This document shows, in pieces, positions 9,736 through 17,841 of a DNA stretch of 64,000 bases. The DNA is taken from assembly GCA_018242525.1 (NCBI GenBank), contig JAFEBS010000049.1, positions 1 to 64,000 of the forward strand, written 5' to 3'. Made by a program: the position numbers and the translations under genes. How positions within the stretch are numbered: position 1 is the stretch's first letter; every line of letters starts with the position of its first letter. The notes under the pieces were generated by a model that worked only from the letters and a program-made list of their open reading frames with translations, made no database searches and was not told the origin of the DNA. Source of the DNA: Planctomycetota bacterium (GTDB taxonomy: Bacteria; Planctomycetota; Planctomycetia; Planctomycetales; Planctomycetaceae).

Positions 9736-9915
9736 GCGCGGGACTTCCGCCCCCGATCGGTGCGGGTCTCCCGACCCCGATCGGCGCGGGTCTCCCGACC
9801 CCGCTGAAACCCCCGACCGCAGGTCTCCTCTTTCTTCTACGGCCGATACGCCCAACCGAAGGTCCCCTCGTGGTGCCGCCGCCCCCCCCGACCGCAGGTC
9901 CCGTTTCCCTTCCTG
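9736..9915. repeat. GC-rich short tandem/interspersed repeats
   Basis: Two 24-bp units (9751-9774 and 9775-9798) differ at a single base; a degraded third unit precedes them at about 9731-9750. Each contains CGGGTCTCCCGA, a partial palindrome. Beyond them the string CCCCGACCGCAGGTC occurs at about 9811 and 9887. There is no coding signature here. The block lies upstream of the alpha/beta hydrolase gene (9723) and so may overlap its promoter region. Confidence 0.7.
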
Positions 9916-9986
9916 ACAGTCCAGTCCAAGTCTCCACATGGCAAGGCATCTCCGACAAGTGTGCAGGAAGGCATTCGCAACCCGGT

Positions 9987-11060
9987 CTAACCCCGAGCCA
10001 GTTTATCGGCCCGTTGATTCAGTTCCACCGGAACTTTCTCCAGCAATTGATCGATCACGCGGTCCGGCGTATACCCTTCGCTCTGGCCGGCAAAGGTTGT
10101 GACCAGGCGGTGTCGCAGGACGGGGTGTGCGACGGCCTTGATGTCGTCGGTGGTCACATGAAAGCGACCTTCCAGCAGGGCGCGGGCTTTGGCTCCCAGG
10201 ATCAGGTATTGTCCGGCGCGGGGCCCGGCTCCCCAGGAAACGTAGTCCTTGACGAACTTGGGGGATTCCGGTTCCTTGGGCCGTGTCGCCCGGACCAGGT
10301 CGCGGGCATACACAAAAACATGTTCGGCAACCGGGACTTTTCGAACCACTTCCTGCAATGCCAGGATCTGCTTGCCGGTCAGGGTGACATTCAGTTGTGG
10401 TTCTTCGCCGCCGGTTGTCTGCTTCAGAATGCGCAGTTCTTCGGCCGATGTCGGGTATCGAACGATGATGTTGAACATGAACCGGTCGAGTTGAGCTTCG
10501 GGAAGTGGATAGGTCCCTTCCTGCTCGATCGGATTCTGGGTTGCCAGTACGAAAAATGGCAGCGGCAGACGATACGTGTTGGATCCGACCGTCACATGGC
10601 GTTCCTGCATGGCTTCCAGCAGGGCCGCCTGGGTCTTGGGTGGTGTCCGATTGATTTCGTCTGCCAGCAGGATATTGGTGAAAATCGGTCCCTGCATGAA
10701 CTGAAACAACCGCCGTCCCGATTCGGGATCTTCCTGCAGAACGTCGGTGCCGGTGATATCCGACGGCATCAAGTCGGGCGTGAACTGAATCCGCCGGAAC
10801 GACAACCGTAGAATCTTGGCCACGGTGCTGACCAACAGCGTCTTGGCCAGTCCGGGAACCCCCATCAGCAGGCAATGGGAACGGCAGAACATGGCAATCA
10901 GCAGTTGGTCGACGACTTCTGTCTGGCCGATAATGACCTTGCCGATTTCCTGTCGCAACCGGGCGTAGGCATTTGCCAGGCCGCGGATGGCGGCCAGTTC
11001 GCGTTCCCGCGCGTCGGCTTCAACGGCGGATGAATCTTCATCTGCGGGGATAAACGTCAT
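9987..11060 (-). CDS. MoxR-family AAA+ ATPase
   Basis: 357 residues from ATG 11058-11060. VIIGQTEVVDQLLIA and LLMGVPGLAKTLL give the MoxR N-terminal region and Walker A. LLADEINRTPPKTQAALLEAM is Walker B with the sensor-linked NRTPPK signature. TQNPIEQEGTYPLPEAQLDRFM is the hallmark of the MoxR RavA/APE2220 group. The C-terminal lid (GAGPRAGQYLILGAKARAL) is intact. Such ATPases act as chaperones that load cofactors or assemble complexes, usually with DUF58 and VWA proteins. None of those partners is adjacent here, so the gene stands alone. Confidence 0.93.
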   Translation of the reverse strand: MTFIPADEDSSAVEADARERELAAIRGLANAYARLRQEIGKVIIGQTEVVDQLLIAMFCRSHCLLMGVPGLAKTLLVSTVAKILRLSFRRIQFTPDLMPSDITGTDVLQEDPESGRRLFQFMQGPIFTNILLADEINRTPPKTQAALLEAMQERHVTVGSNTYRLPLPFFVLATQNPIEQEGTYPLPEAQLDRFMFNIIVRYPTSAEELRILKQTTGGEEPQLNVTLTGKQILALQEVVRKVPVAEHVFVYARDLVRATRPKEPESPKFVKDYVSWGAGPRAGQYLILGAKARALLEGRFHVTTDDIKAVAHPVLRHRLVTTFAGQSEGYTPDRVIDQLLEKVPVELNQRADKLARG

Positions 11061-11215
11061 GTTGGGCAGTTCCGGGATCGAGTTTCAGACGCGAGACGAC
11101 TACGATACCGAACTGAGTGGGGTGTTGGCGATGGCACGGCATCACCCGACTCAGAACTTGTACCGATCCCGAACGATCGTCCCTGCCGCCACTCGTGGGA
11201 ACTCTGGAAACGAAA

Positions 11216-11845
11216 ATGACTGAATCTTCGATGAACTTTTCCGAAGACGCTTCGACAGCAGATACATCCACCCCGCCCAAAAAATCCGGCGGGTGCGGGA
11301 AGACCCTGTTGATCGTGGGGGGAATCGGGCTGTTCACGATGCTGCTGTGTTGTGGAGTCGGCGGCTGGTTTGCCTGGTCTGTGATGCCCAAGGTGGCCAC
11401 CAATCCCGCAGAAGTGACGGCGATCAGCAAGGAGATCCTGGAGATGGACATCCCCAAGGAGTTCCGGCCGGAATCGGCGATCTCGATGAACAACTTCGCC
11501 ATGACCATGAAAATGGCCACCTACAAGTACAACGCCGGCAACCTGACGATTGGAACGTTTCGAATGAAAGTTGGGGATCAACGGCAGAAGCCCGATTTTC
11601 AGCAGAGCACCAATCAAGCCATGAATCTACAGATGGGAAACACGGTTGTTCATGAGTTGACGGTCCGGGGAGAAAAAGTTCCGTTCCGCTTTTCCGAGGC
11701 GGTCGACACGGATTCCAAAAAGGATTATCACGTGGTTGAAGGCGAGTTGACGTCCGCCGGAACGACCACGTTTTTGAAGCTGGTCCTGGAAGAAGGTGAC
11801 TTCAATGAAAATGAGGTGGTCAAGATGATCGAGTCGATCCGCTGA
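11216..11845 (+). CDS. Single-pass membrane protein of unknown function, paralog 1
   Basis: 209 residues from ATG 11216; an upstream in-frame start at 11117 was rejected because the added residues look like random translation. The N-terminus is Ser/Thr/Lys-rich and cytoplasmic. It is followed by a transmembrane helix (TLLIVGGIGLFTMLLCCGVGGWFAW, split by glycines and cysteines) and an extracytoplasmic domain of about 150 residues beginning NPAEVTAISKEIL. The next gene has the same plan and matching landmarks (PAEV, then a Pro-x-x-Phe stretch, then a beta hairpin), so the two are likely tandem paralogs. No function is recognised. Confidence 0.7.
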   Translation: MTESSMNFSEDASTADTSTPPKKSGGCGKTLLIVGGIGLFTMLLCCGVGGWFAWSVMPKVATNPAEVTAISKEILEMDIPKEFRPESAISMNNFAMTMKMATYKYNAGNLTIGTFRMKVGDQRQKPDFQQSTNQAMNLQMGNTVVHELTVRGEKVPFRFSEAVDTDSKKDYHVVEGELTSAGTTTFLKLVLEEGDFNENEVVKMIESIR

Positions 11846-11917
11846 GGCGAGTCCGTTGTTCATGGCTGGTTTGATAAGCAAAGATGCTGATCGAGCCCTG
11901 AAAAAGGTCGTTTTGGA

Positions 11918-12583
11918 ATGAATTCGCCCGAGATGAGCGATCAAGACTATTTGAAACAGCAGATTCGCAGGCGTGCACTTCTGAACCGAATCTTCATGGG
12001 GTTTTCGATATTCTCCACGGGAGTCCTGGTCTGTTGCTGCGTGCCGCTGATGTTAATTCAGTACGCGTTTGCTCCGACGGAAACCACCAAGCCTGCTGAG
12101 GTGGACGCGGTGGCTCGAAGAATTGCCCCGCGGCTCGTCGTCCCGCCCGGATTCACCGGTTCGCTCGCTCGTTCTGCTGACAATTCCATTGTCCGATCCC
12201 AGATCGCGCGTTTCGACCAGGATGCCGGACGCGGTCGCCTGCTGCTTGGATTTGCCCACTGGCATGCACTTTCGGGAATCGATGCGCAGCAGTTGCAGAC
12301 CGTCTTTGATGAGTTGTATCCAGGCCAACGTCTGCTGGATGCCCGGAAAACTCGCAAGAAGATCCTGATGTTTCGCGGCCAGACGCTGACGATTGAGATC
12401 GTGGACGGAGAGGATCGGGGATCTTCCATACAATACAAGCAGGTGACCGGCCGGTTCGCCGGTCCCGACGGTGCCGTGCAACTGCTGTTGCAAGTGGAAT
12501 CAAACTTCATTACGGACGATTCCATAGACATGCTGTTGCAATCACTGGCGGACGAACCCGACGAAGTGCCTGACACGAAGTAA
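11918..12583 (+). CDS. Single-pass membrane protein of unknown function, paralog 2
   Basis: 221 residues from ATG 11918 with TTTTGGA upstream. A basic N-terminus (QQIRRRALLNRIF) precedes a helix rich in cysteine (FSTGVLVCCCVPLMLI). The outer domain starts KPAEVDAVARRIAPRLVVPPGF, aligning by eye with the NPAEV...IPKEF stretch of the preceding gene. The C-terminus is acidic (DEPDEVPDTK). It lies 72 bases after paralog 1 and ends directly before the SGNH hydrolase leader, so the three probably share a transcript. Function unknown. Confidence 0.7.
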   Translation: MNSPEMSDQDYLKQQIRRRALLNRIFMGFSIFSTGVLVCCCVPLMLIQYAFAPTETTKPAEVDAVARRIAPRLVVPPGFTGSLARSADNSIVRSQIARFDQDAGRGRLLLGFAHWHALSGIDAQQLQTVFDELYPGQRLLDARKTRKKILMFRGQTLTIEIVDGEDRGSSIQYKQVTGRFAGPDGAVQLLLQVESNFITDDSIDMLLQSLADEPDEVPDTK

Positions 12584-12622
12584 TTGCCGCATCCAGTTTT
12601 GAACCCAGTGAAGGATGGACGA

Positions 12623-13450
12623 ATGTTTTTTCGATCATCGATCAAAAGCTTGATCGCGGTTCTGGCGGTCGTGACAGGTACATTCGTCCAGGCCGAATAT
12701 GATGGCAAGGTGCAAATCCTGCTGCTGGGTGACAGTACGACGGAGGGAAGTGTTCCTCGGCGTCACGTTCCACAGGGGCCGCACCTGGAAGATGTCATTC
12801 GAGAATTGCTGGCGGCGGAAAAGGATCTACCGCCAACGAATGTGATCAACGTCGGACTCAGCGGCGAGTACATTCAACGGCTGCTTGATTCCGGACGGTA
12901 CGACAAGGTGGCCTCGAAGCTGTCGGGCCTGGACTATGTCTTCATCCGGTATGGCCTGAACGACAACGCTCGCCGCGAGAACTTCGCAGAGAATTTCCCG
13001 AAGGACTACCACCAATTGATCAGCCGGCTGCAGGCGGACCATCCCCAGGCCACGTTGATTGTGATGACCGTGATCCCCTATGGCGATGAAGCGACCTGTC
13101 TGAGGATCAACACGCTGAACGAAGACGTCGCGAAGACCGAGGGCTTGACTCTGTTTGACATTTATCCGCGGTATGCCGCAGAATTGAAGCGGGGGCCCGA
13201 CATGCTGAACTACCGACGATTCCCGCTCGACAAGATCCCGGAAAACCGTCGCGAATTCGTGAAGCCGTTTGTGGTGCCGGGAAATCCGCCGCTGGTGGAG
13301 GTGATGGACAATCGCCTGGACGCCCATTTCGCAAACTTACCCGGTTGGTTCGGTGATCGACATCCCAACCTGGCGGGCTATCACGTGATCGGCGACGAAA
13401 CCGCCAAATTCCTGATTCCCATCATGCGGGCGAAACTGAAGAGTCAGTGA
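12623..13450 (+). CDS. Secreted SGNH/GDSL-type hydrolase
   Basis: 275 residues. ATG 12623 is selected by the AAGGA at 12611-12615 and because a signal peptide (MFFRSSIKSLIAVLAVV, cleavage after VQA) begins there. LLLGDSTTEG is block I with the catalytic Ser, the NVGLSGEY stretch supplies the block II Gly, FIRYGLNDN is block III with GxND, and DRHPNLAGYHVIG holds the C-terminal Asp-x-x-His. The family contains carbohydrate esterases and lipases; planctomycete members usually act on acetylated glycans, which is an inference here. Its last 7 bases overlap the convergent amidohydrolase gene. Confidence 0.88.
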   Translation: MFFRSSIKSLIAVLAVVTGTFVQAEYDGKVQILLLGDSTTEGSVPRRHVPQGPHLEDVIRELLAAEKDLPPTNVINVGLSGEYIQRLLDSGRYDKVASKLSGLDYVFIRYGLNDNARRENFAENFPKDYHQLISRLQADHPQATLIVMTVIPYGDEATCLRINTLNEDVAKTEGLTLFDIYPRYAAELKRGPDMLNYRRFPLDKIPENRREFVKPFVVPGNPPLVEVMDNRLDAHFANLPGWFGDRHPNLAGYHVIGDETAKFLIPIMRAKLKSQ

Positions 13451-14685
13451 CGCTTGTGAAAGATTCCGTTCTTCATGATGAACAGCAGGTTGGCCGGGTT
13501 GACCAGGACCGCCGGATCCGACAGTGGGTCGCCGTTCACCAGCAGCAGATCGGCCAGGTACCCTTCCCGGATTTGGCCGAGTTCGTCGGACAGGTCCATC
13601 GCGGCCCCGCCGTGTTTTGTCATCGTCAAGATCGACTCCATCGGCGAGAAGTCGCAGTAGCGAATCAGGTGCTGAAGGTCGCGTGCGTTCTGGCCATGCG
13701 GCGTGACAAAAAAACCATAGTCACCGCCACCCAGAATCCGGATTCCCCGTTTCTTCAATTCCTTCAGACCGCGGGCCGCACCCGCCAATTCGTCCCGAAA
13801 ACCAAACTCCTGCACCTGCTGTTCCGTGAACCACTTCTGCCCTTCGTACGCGGCCGTCGCCGTGAAGCCGATGTTGGGGCTGACGAACACCCAATCTTTG
13901 TTGGCTTCCAGCAGGTCCAATGCTTCTTCGTCCGCGTAATTGGCGTGGTAAATCACCTTAATTCCATGGCGGACCGCCAGCTTGACCGAACCGGCGCTGC
14001 GGGCATGAGCACTCATTCGCTTCCCGTGTGCTCTCACGACCTCCGCAGCGGCGGCGACTTCTGCTTCACTCATCACGGTTGAATCCGACGGCGCATGAGG
14101 AACAAAAGTGTCGCCCGAAATCACCAGCTTGATAATGTCGACCCCTTCGCGAATCAGCTCCCGGGTGGTGCGGCGAAAATTCTCCGGACCATCCAGCGTA
14201 ATCGCCATCGATGTGACATGAGGATTGTGCAGCGTCCGCATGTCTCCCAAGCCACCGGTCACTGTCAGCCACGGGCTGGCGGCCAGCAGGCGTGGACCGG
14301 GGAATTCCCCCTTGTCGATCGCATTCCGGAGCACCACGTCAACGCGCGGCTTGGCCGCCGCCGCACTGATACAACTGGTGATGCCGCAGTCGAGATACAG
14401 GCGGGCATTGCGCACGGCAATCAGGGTTGTCTCTTCCGGCGGGATCATGCCGATCTGCAGCAGATCGGCGGCGTTGTCGATACTGAGGTGCGCGTGCGAT
14501 TCGATCAGTCCCGGCATCAACGTCGCACCGGCTACCTCGATGATTTCGACGTTGTCCCGTGGAAGCGGGTTTCCATTTGTCGCGACCGCTGCGATGCGAT
14601 TCCCTTCCACGAGCACTTCACCGGGAAACGGGGCCGCTCCCGTGCAATCCAGAACATTAACACCAGTGAACAGGACTTGGGACAT
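13444..14685 (-). CDS. Amidohydrolase-family metal-dependent hydrolase (prolidase/imidazolonepropionase-like)
   Basis: 413 residues from ATG 14683-14685. The TIM-barrel metallohydrolase pattern is clear. LMPGLIESHAHLS carries the HxH metal ligands after the first strand, IKLVISGDTF is in the place of the carboxylated-lysine strand, SAHARS and VIYHANYAD give the two further histidines, and GGGDYGF holds the final Asp. Flanking composite sheet segments (VNVLDCTGAAPFPGEV and LADLLLVNGDPL) are typical of the family. It has no obvious signal peptide, so it should be cytoplasmic, hydrolysing an amide or a cyclic imide; the natural substrate is unknown. It is the last gene of a four-gene minus-strand run that starts at 17346. 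Confidence 0.9.
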   Translation of the reverse strand: MSQVLFTGVNVLDCTGAAPFPGEVLVEGNRIAAVATNGNPLPRDNVEIIEVAGATLMPGLIESHAHLSIDNAADLLQIGMIPPEETTLIAVRNARLYLDCGITSCISAAAAKPRVDVVLRNAIDKGEFPGPRLLAASPWLTVTGGLGDMRTLHNPHVTSMAITLDGPENFRRTTRELIREGVDIIKLVISGDTFVPHAPSDSTVMSEAEVAAAAEVVRAHGKRMSAHARSAGSVKLAVRHGIKVIYHANYADEEALDLLEANKDWVFVSPNIGFTATAAYEGQKWFTEQQVQEFGFRDELAGAARGLKELKKRGIRILGGGDYGFFVTPHGQNARDLQHLIRYCDFSPMESILTMTKHGGAAMDLSDELGQIREGYLADLLLVNGDPLSDPAVLVNPANLLFIMKNGIFHKRH

Positions 14686-14712
14686 TGGGCATCGCCTTCG
14701 TCTGCAGGAAGT

Positions 14713-15480
14713 TCAGCTTGAGGAATCGCCCGTCGACCTTGACGACGGTGATCGAAACGCGATCAAGTCGGCCTCCAGGAATTCCAACCGATACCCCAAT
14801 CCTGTCAGGATTTCCACCGCGGATTGGATCGTGTCAGTTTCCAAATGCCGCCATTCGAAGTAAACGATACTGGGAAGAATGTCACGTGCCAGAAATAACT
14901 GAACGATCTCCCAATCGGCACCTTCCGTGTCGACAACCAGGGCATCGACTCGGGAAATCCGGTAATCCTTCATCAGTGTCGCCGGTGTCAGAGTGGGGAC
15001 ATCGATGCCACGAATCCGGTCGGGCAGATTTCGAATCGATGCCGCGTGACGCAGCAGATGCGCACGTGAAAAAGAAGCAATTTGAGAGCACCACCAGGGA
15101 TCACCAGGATGCTGATCGTCGACAACATACAATGTCCCGAGCCCATTCGTGGCGGTGATCGCGGCATTGACCGTCGTTACGTTTCCACTTCCCGAATATC
15201 GGGTTCGCAACGCAGCATAGGGAATCGGTTGTGGTTCGATCAGGACGGCTCGAACGGCAGGCTCCAGACGCAGGAAGCTGTCGAGCGGATCCCCGGTCGA
15301 ACCGTCGAATGCTCCCACTTGAACAACTGTCAGGCCGGGGCAATTCAGGGACAATTCTGCCAGCAGCATGCCCAAAGATGGTTTGAGGATCCAACCCGGT
15401 CGGTGTGAGAGCGCGACCGGACGCGGGATGCAATCCAGCCCTTGTGACTGCAGCCATTCCCGACAACGAATCTCATCCAT
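14713..15480 (-). CDS. FkbM-family methyltransferase
   Basis: 255 residues from ATG 15478-15480. VVQVGAFDGSTGD matches the SAM-binding motif I of FkbM enzymes (G-A-x-D-G). VLIEPQPIPYAALRTRY is motif II with the conserved EP. VDALVVDTEGADWEIVQ is the DxEG motif of the family, and PSIVYFEWRHL follows as the next core strand. FkbM enzymes O-methylate sugars or macrolide hydroxyls; the acceptor is not evident here. The upstream propeller gene ends at the base immediately before this start, and the amidohydrolase gene begins 27 bases downstream, so co-transcription is likely. Confidence 0.87.
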   Translation of the reverse strand: MDEIRCREWLQSQGLDCIPRPVALSHRPGWILKPSLGMLLAELSLNCPGLTVVQVGAFDGSTGDPLDSFLRLEPAVRAVLIEPQPIPYAALRTRYSGSGNVTTVNAAITATNGLGTLYVVDDQHPGDPWWCSQIASFSRAHLLRHAASIRNLPDRIRGIDVPTLTPATLMKDYRISRVDALVVDTEGADWEIVQLFLARDILPSIVYFEWRHLETDTIQSAVEILTGLGYRLEFLEADLIAFRSPSSRSTGDSSS

Positions 15481-16650
15481 TCACTTTGCTGTCCCCGGTC
15501 GTGGTTGCCAATGCGGCCACATGGCCCCGCGGCCAGTCGCCAGGTCTGTCAGGCGGACTTCCGACTGGTCCGCGAGCGTCTTCACAAAAACCTGCCGCAC
15601 ACCTGCACGCTTTGAACCATACAGCAGTTGCAGTCCATTCGCGGATGGCTGCGGATGATAATGCAGAGTTCCGCTGGCAGTCGTCGTCAGTCGGACGGTC
15701 TCTCCCGCCAGAGTCACCTGGAACAATTCAACGTTCTGGTCCACCTGCGCCGTATAGAAGACCGACTTTCCATCCGCCGACCAGACGGGAATATCGCTGC
15801 TGCCGCCATGGAAGTCGAAGACATCCAGGAACTCGACCACTCCGCGATAGCCGCCTCGATCGGCGATCTTCTTCAATCCCGTTCCGTCAGATCGAACCAG
15901 ATGCGGATGGCAGTTGTAATGTTCTCCCGAGACGAACAGGACCCATTCACCGTCCGGTGACCAAGTCGGGCAAAAGTTGAATGGATTTCCCGTCTGCACG
16001 TGGATGCGGTTTGATCCGTCGGCATCCGCCAGGAAAACCTGGTAGTTCTCGTGATAGGCGATTCGCCGACCATCCCGGGAACTGTTGAGCCCGTAGACGA
16101 AGCCCAGCGAATTCCGGTTGAGATCCGTTTTGTTCCGGCCATCGCGATCCATCAGAAACGGCTTTGAGGTTCCGTTCACCAGTGCTGTGAGTCCGAGCTT
16201 GGTCGGATCTGACGGCCAGAAGAAAACACTGTTGTAGAAGCTGACACGTTCCACGGCCGTAACATTGATCGCCTGGCCGGTCGCGATGTCAACGAGGTAC
16301 GAATCCAGCAGCCATCCTTCCGGGGTGTGGCGAAACGACTCGTGCTCCTCTTCCCATTTCGCATTTTCTGGACTTTGCCAGCCGCGCCCGATGACGGCCA
16401 GGGTTCCCTCAGGGGACCAGCCCGCGAATTGAGTCCAACTGTCTGGTTCCATTGCCAGTTCGTCGGCCAGCGGACGTCCGGCCGATCCATCCGCCCGTAC
16501 CAACCTGGCCCGCATGGTTTTGACATTGGCATGTCTTCCGCCCGGCAGATTCGTCTGGAGTTCGGTGTATCCAATCCACGGCAATGAATTGTCGGGCGGG
16601 TCCACCGGATTGGACAGACAGCAGGCGATGGCATGAAACAACAGGAACAT
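15481..16650 (-). CDS. WD40-like (TolB-type) beta-propeller protein
   Basis: 389 residues from ATG 16648-16650. Repeated blades are visible as FAGWSPEGTLAVIGRG, LNSSRDGRRIAYHEN, CPTWSPDGEWVLFVSG, PVWSADGKSVFYTAQ and PQPSANGLQLLYGSK, i.e. the xWSPDGxxIxF signature of TolB/PD40 blades. The N-terminus is short and weakly hydrophobic (FLLFHAIACC), possibly a poor lipoprotein or signal sequence. It probably binds a ligand or partner in the periplasm. The stop codon abuts the start of the methyltransferase gene. It has no enzymatic motif. Confidence 0.85.
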   Translation of the reverse strand: MFLLFHAIACCLSNPVDPPDNSLPWIGYTELQTNLPGGRHANVKTMRARLVRADGSAGRPLADELAMEPDSWTQFAGWSPEGTLAVIGRGWQSPENAKWEEEHESFRHTPEGWLLDSYLVDIATGQAINVTAVERVSFYNSVFFWPSDPTKLGLTALVNGTSKPFLMDRDGRNKTDLNRNSLGFVYGLNSSRDGRRIAYHENYQVFLADADGSNRIHVQTGNPFNFCPTWSPDGEWVLFVSGEHYNCHPHLVRSDGTGLKKIADRGGYRGVVEFLDVFDFHGGSSDIPVWSADGKSVFYTAQVDQNVELFQVTLAGETVRLTTTASGTLHYHPQPSANGLQLLYGSKRAGVRQVFVKTLADQSEVRLTDLATGRGAMWPHWQPRPGTAK

Positions 16651-16671
16651 CGGCGCTTCCAGTGACGCTCG

Positions 16672-17346
16672 TTAATGGCGTGGCGATTGCAAGCTGACGA
16701 CATTTTGCAGGCACAACATTGCAAACAGGATTCCGGCAAATTGGGAGTGCCAGTAGTTAAAGAAGTAGAACGCGGCGGCGCCGGCGACGAGTACCCCGAT
16801 TTGGGAAGCCACACGGCCGGGGTCGCGAAAACGGCACCATAAAAGGAAGGACTGGCAAATCTGTCCGCCATCCAGTGGCGGTACCGGCAGCAGATTGACC
16901 AGGCCCCAATACAGGTTGATAAACTCCAGGTAGCGGAACACAAGCAGAACGTTGAAATGAACATCTCGTTCTCGACCATTCAACCAGAACCCCTCCGCGA
17001 TAAGAACCAGTCCGTACAGACCGAAGCCGGCAAACGGGCCCGCCAGGGAGACGGCGATTTCGCGCCAGGGAGTGCGGTTGTAATACCGTTGTGACATCGT
17101 CAGTCCACCCATCATGTACAGCACGATTTCCGATGCCCAGCCGAATGCTTCCGCGACCAGCGCATGCCCCAACTCGTGGACGAGAATGGAGACGAAAAGG
17201 CACATGACCCAGAGAAAAACGTGGTCCATGTGATCGGAATCCCAACTCAACACCGCCCCCGCAATCCAGAACGACGGGTTTACGCGAATGGGAATCCGAA
17301 ACGCCACCAGGCGCAGGTCAAAGGGAGTGGGCTCAAGACCGAACAT
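16672..17346 (-). CDS. M50-family site-2 protease-like membrane metalloprotease
   Basis: ATG 17344-17346 is preferred (GGGGAG about 10 bases upstream); an in-frame TTG at 17394 would add 16 residues. VHELGHALVAEAFG contains the zinc-binding HExxH within a membrane helix. NLLPVPPLDGGQI is the second S2P signature (NxxPxPxxDG) carrying the Asp ligand. Four to five hydrophobic segments surround these, and there is no PDZ insertion, as in the compact M50 group. It cleaves substrates inside the membrane; the target is unknown. It heads the minus-strand run that continues with the propeller, methyltransferase and amidohydrolase. Confidence 0.9.
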   Translation of the reverse strand: MFGLEPTPFDLRLVAFRIPIRVNPSFWIAGAVLSWDSDHMDHVFLWVMCLFVSILVHELGHALVAEAFGWASEIVLYMMGGLTMSQRYYNRTPWREIAVSLAGPFAGFGLYGLVLIAEGFWLNGRERDVHFNVLLVFRYLEFINLYWGLVNLLPVPPLDGGQICQSFLLWCRFRDPGRVASQIGVLVAGAAAFYFFNYWHSQFAGILFAMLCLQNVVSLQSPRH

Positions 17347-17532
17347 TCTCTGGAAATTCTCCCCGTGAGGCACGTGAACGTCGAATGGTTTCAAAATCGA
17401 GCGAACTGGGGCATGGCAGTGTTTCTCTCCGCAGGCGACGTTCGATCAACGGCGTGATTCCGCACTGTAGCGTGAAATTCCGCAGGGTGAAACCCGAACG
17501 GCGCTTCCGTCGCGATCTGCACGATTGGGACT

Positions 17533-17560
17533 TTGACCAAATCTCCCAACCGGCTAGGAT
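17533..17560 (+). promoter_or_regulatory. Probable sigma-70-type promoter of the retron RNA
   Basis: TTGACC at 17533-17538 and TAGGAT at 17555-17560 are separated by 16 bases, close to the TTGACA/TATAAT consensus. The expected start point, about 7 bases downstream, falls at 17567-17571, exactly where the left arm (a1) of the retron RNA begins. The placement, rather than the match alone, makes this credible. Planctomycete promoters are poorly defined, so the call is an inference. Confidence 0.55.
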
Positions 17561-17570
17561 GTTCGCTGCG

Positions 17571-17745
17571 GGCTCGTGGGTCGCACAAGTTCAATTCGCA
17601 CGTCCCTGACCGGACGTGATGAATGCTGCGGGGTTACCCCGCGGTCGCTGCATTGCTCGGGATTCGTGGTGTGAATTGTCGGCAACGGTGGACTCATCAC
17701 CGTTGCGACAATTCGCTACGGGATCGGTTGTGCGGCCCACGAGCC
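17571..17745 (+). ncRNA. Retron msr-msd non-coding RNA (predicted)
   Basis: The segment has the full retron layout. Arm a1 (17571-17588, GGCTCGTGGGTCGCACAA) pairs with arm a2 (17728-17745, TTGTGCGGCCCACGAGCC) over 18 bp with a single G-U wobble. Directly after a1 comes G17589, in the position of the branching guanosine of known retrons. Two msr-like hairpins follow: 17599-17605 with 17612-17618 (7 bp, loop CTGACC) and 17625-17633 with 17637-17645 (9 bp including two wobble pairs plus one G-U, loop TTA). Then comes a long msd-like hairpin, 17673-17690 with 17698-17714, which is 17 bp with one bulged G (17681) and the 7-base loop GACTCAT. A suitable promoter lies just upstream, and the reverse transcriptase gene starts 96 bases downstream. 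The pairing is seen directly; RNA expression and msDNA formation are inference. Confidence 0.85.
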
Positions 17746-17841
17746 GGTTTAAATCGCTCGAAAAACGGATTGCCTGCGAGTGGTATCAGCGAGACTTCGC
17801 GTCTCTGATGGATCTCACCGCGTGTCTCGGGATGTCACTTT

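Noticed and set aside
9724..9939. N-terminal extension of the alpha/beta hydrolase (72 codons)
   Set aside because: It translates the GC-rich repeat block into Gly/Arg/Ser repeats, while a good signal peptide starts at 9723.
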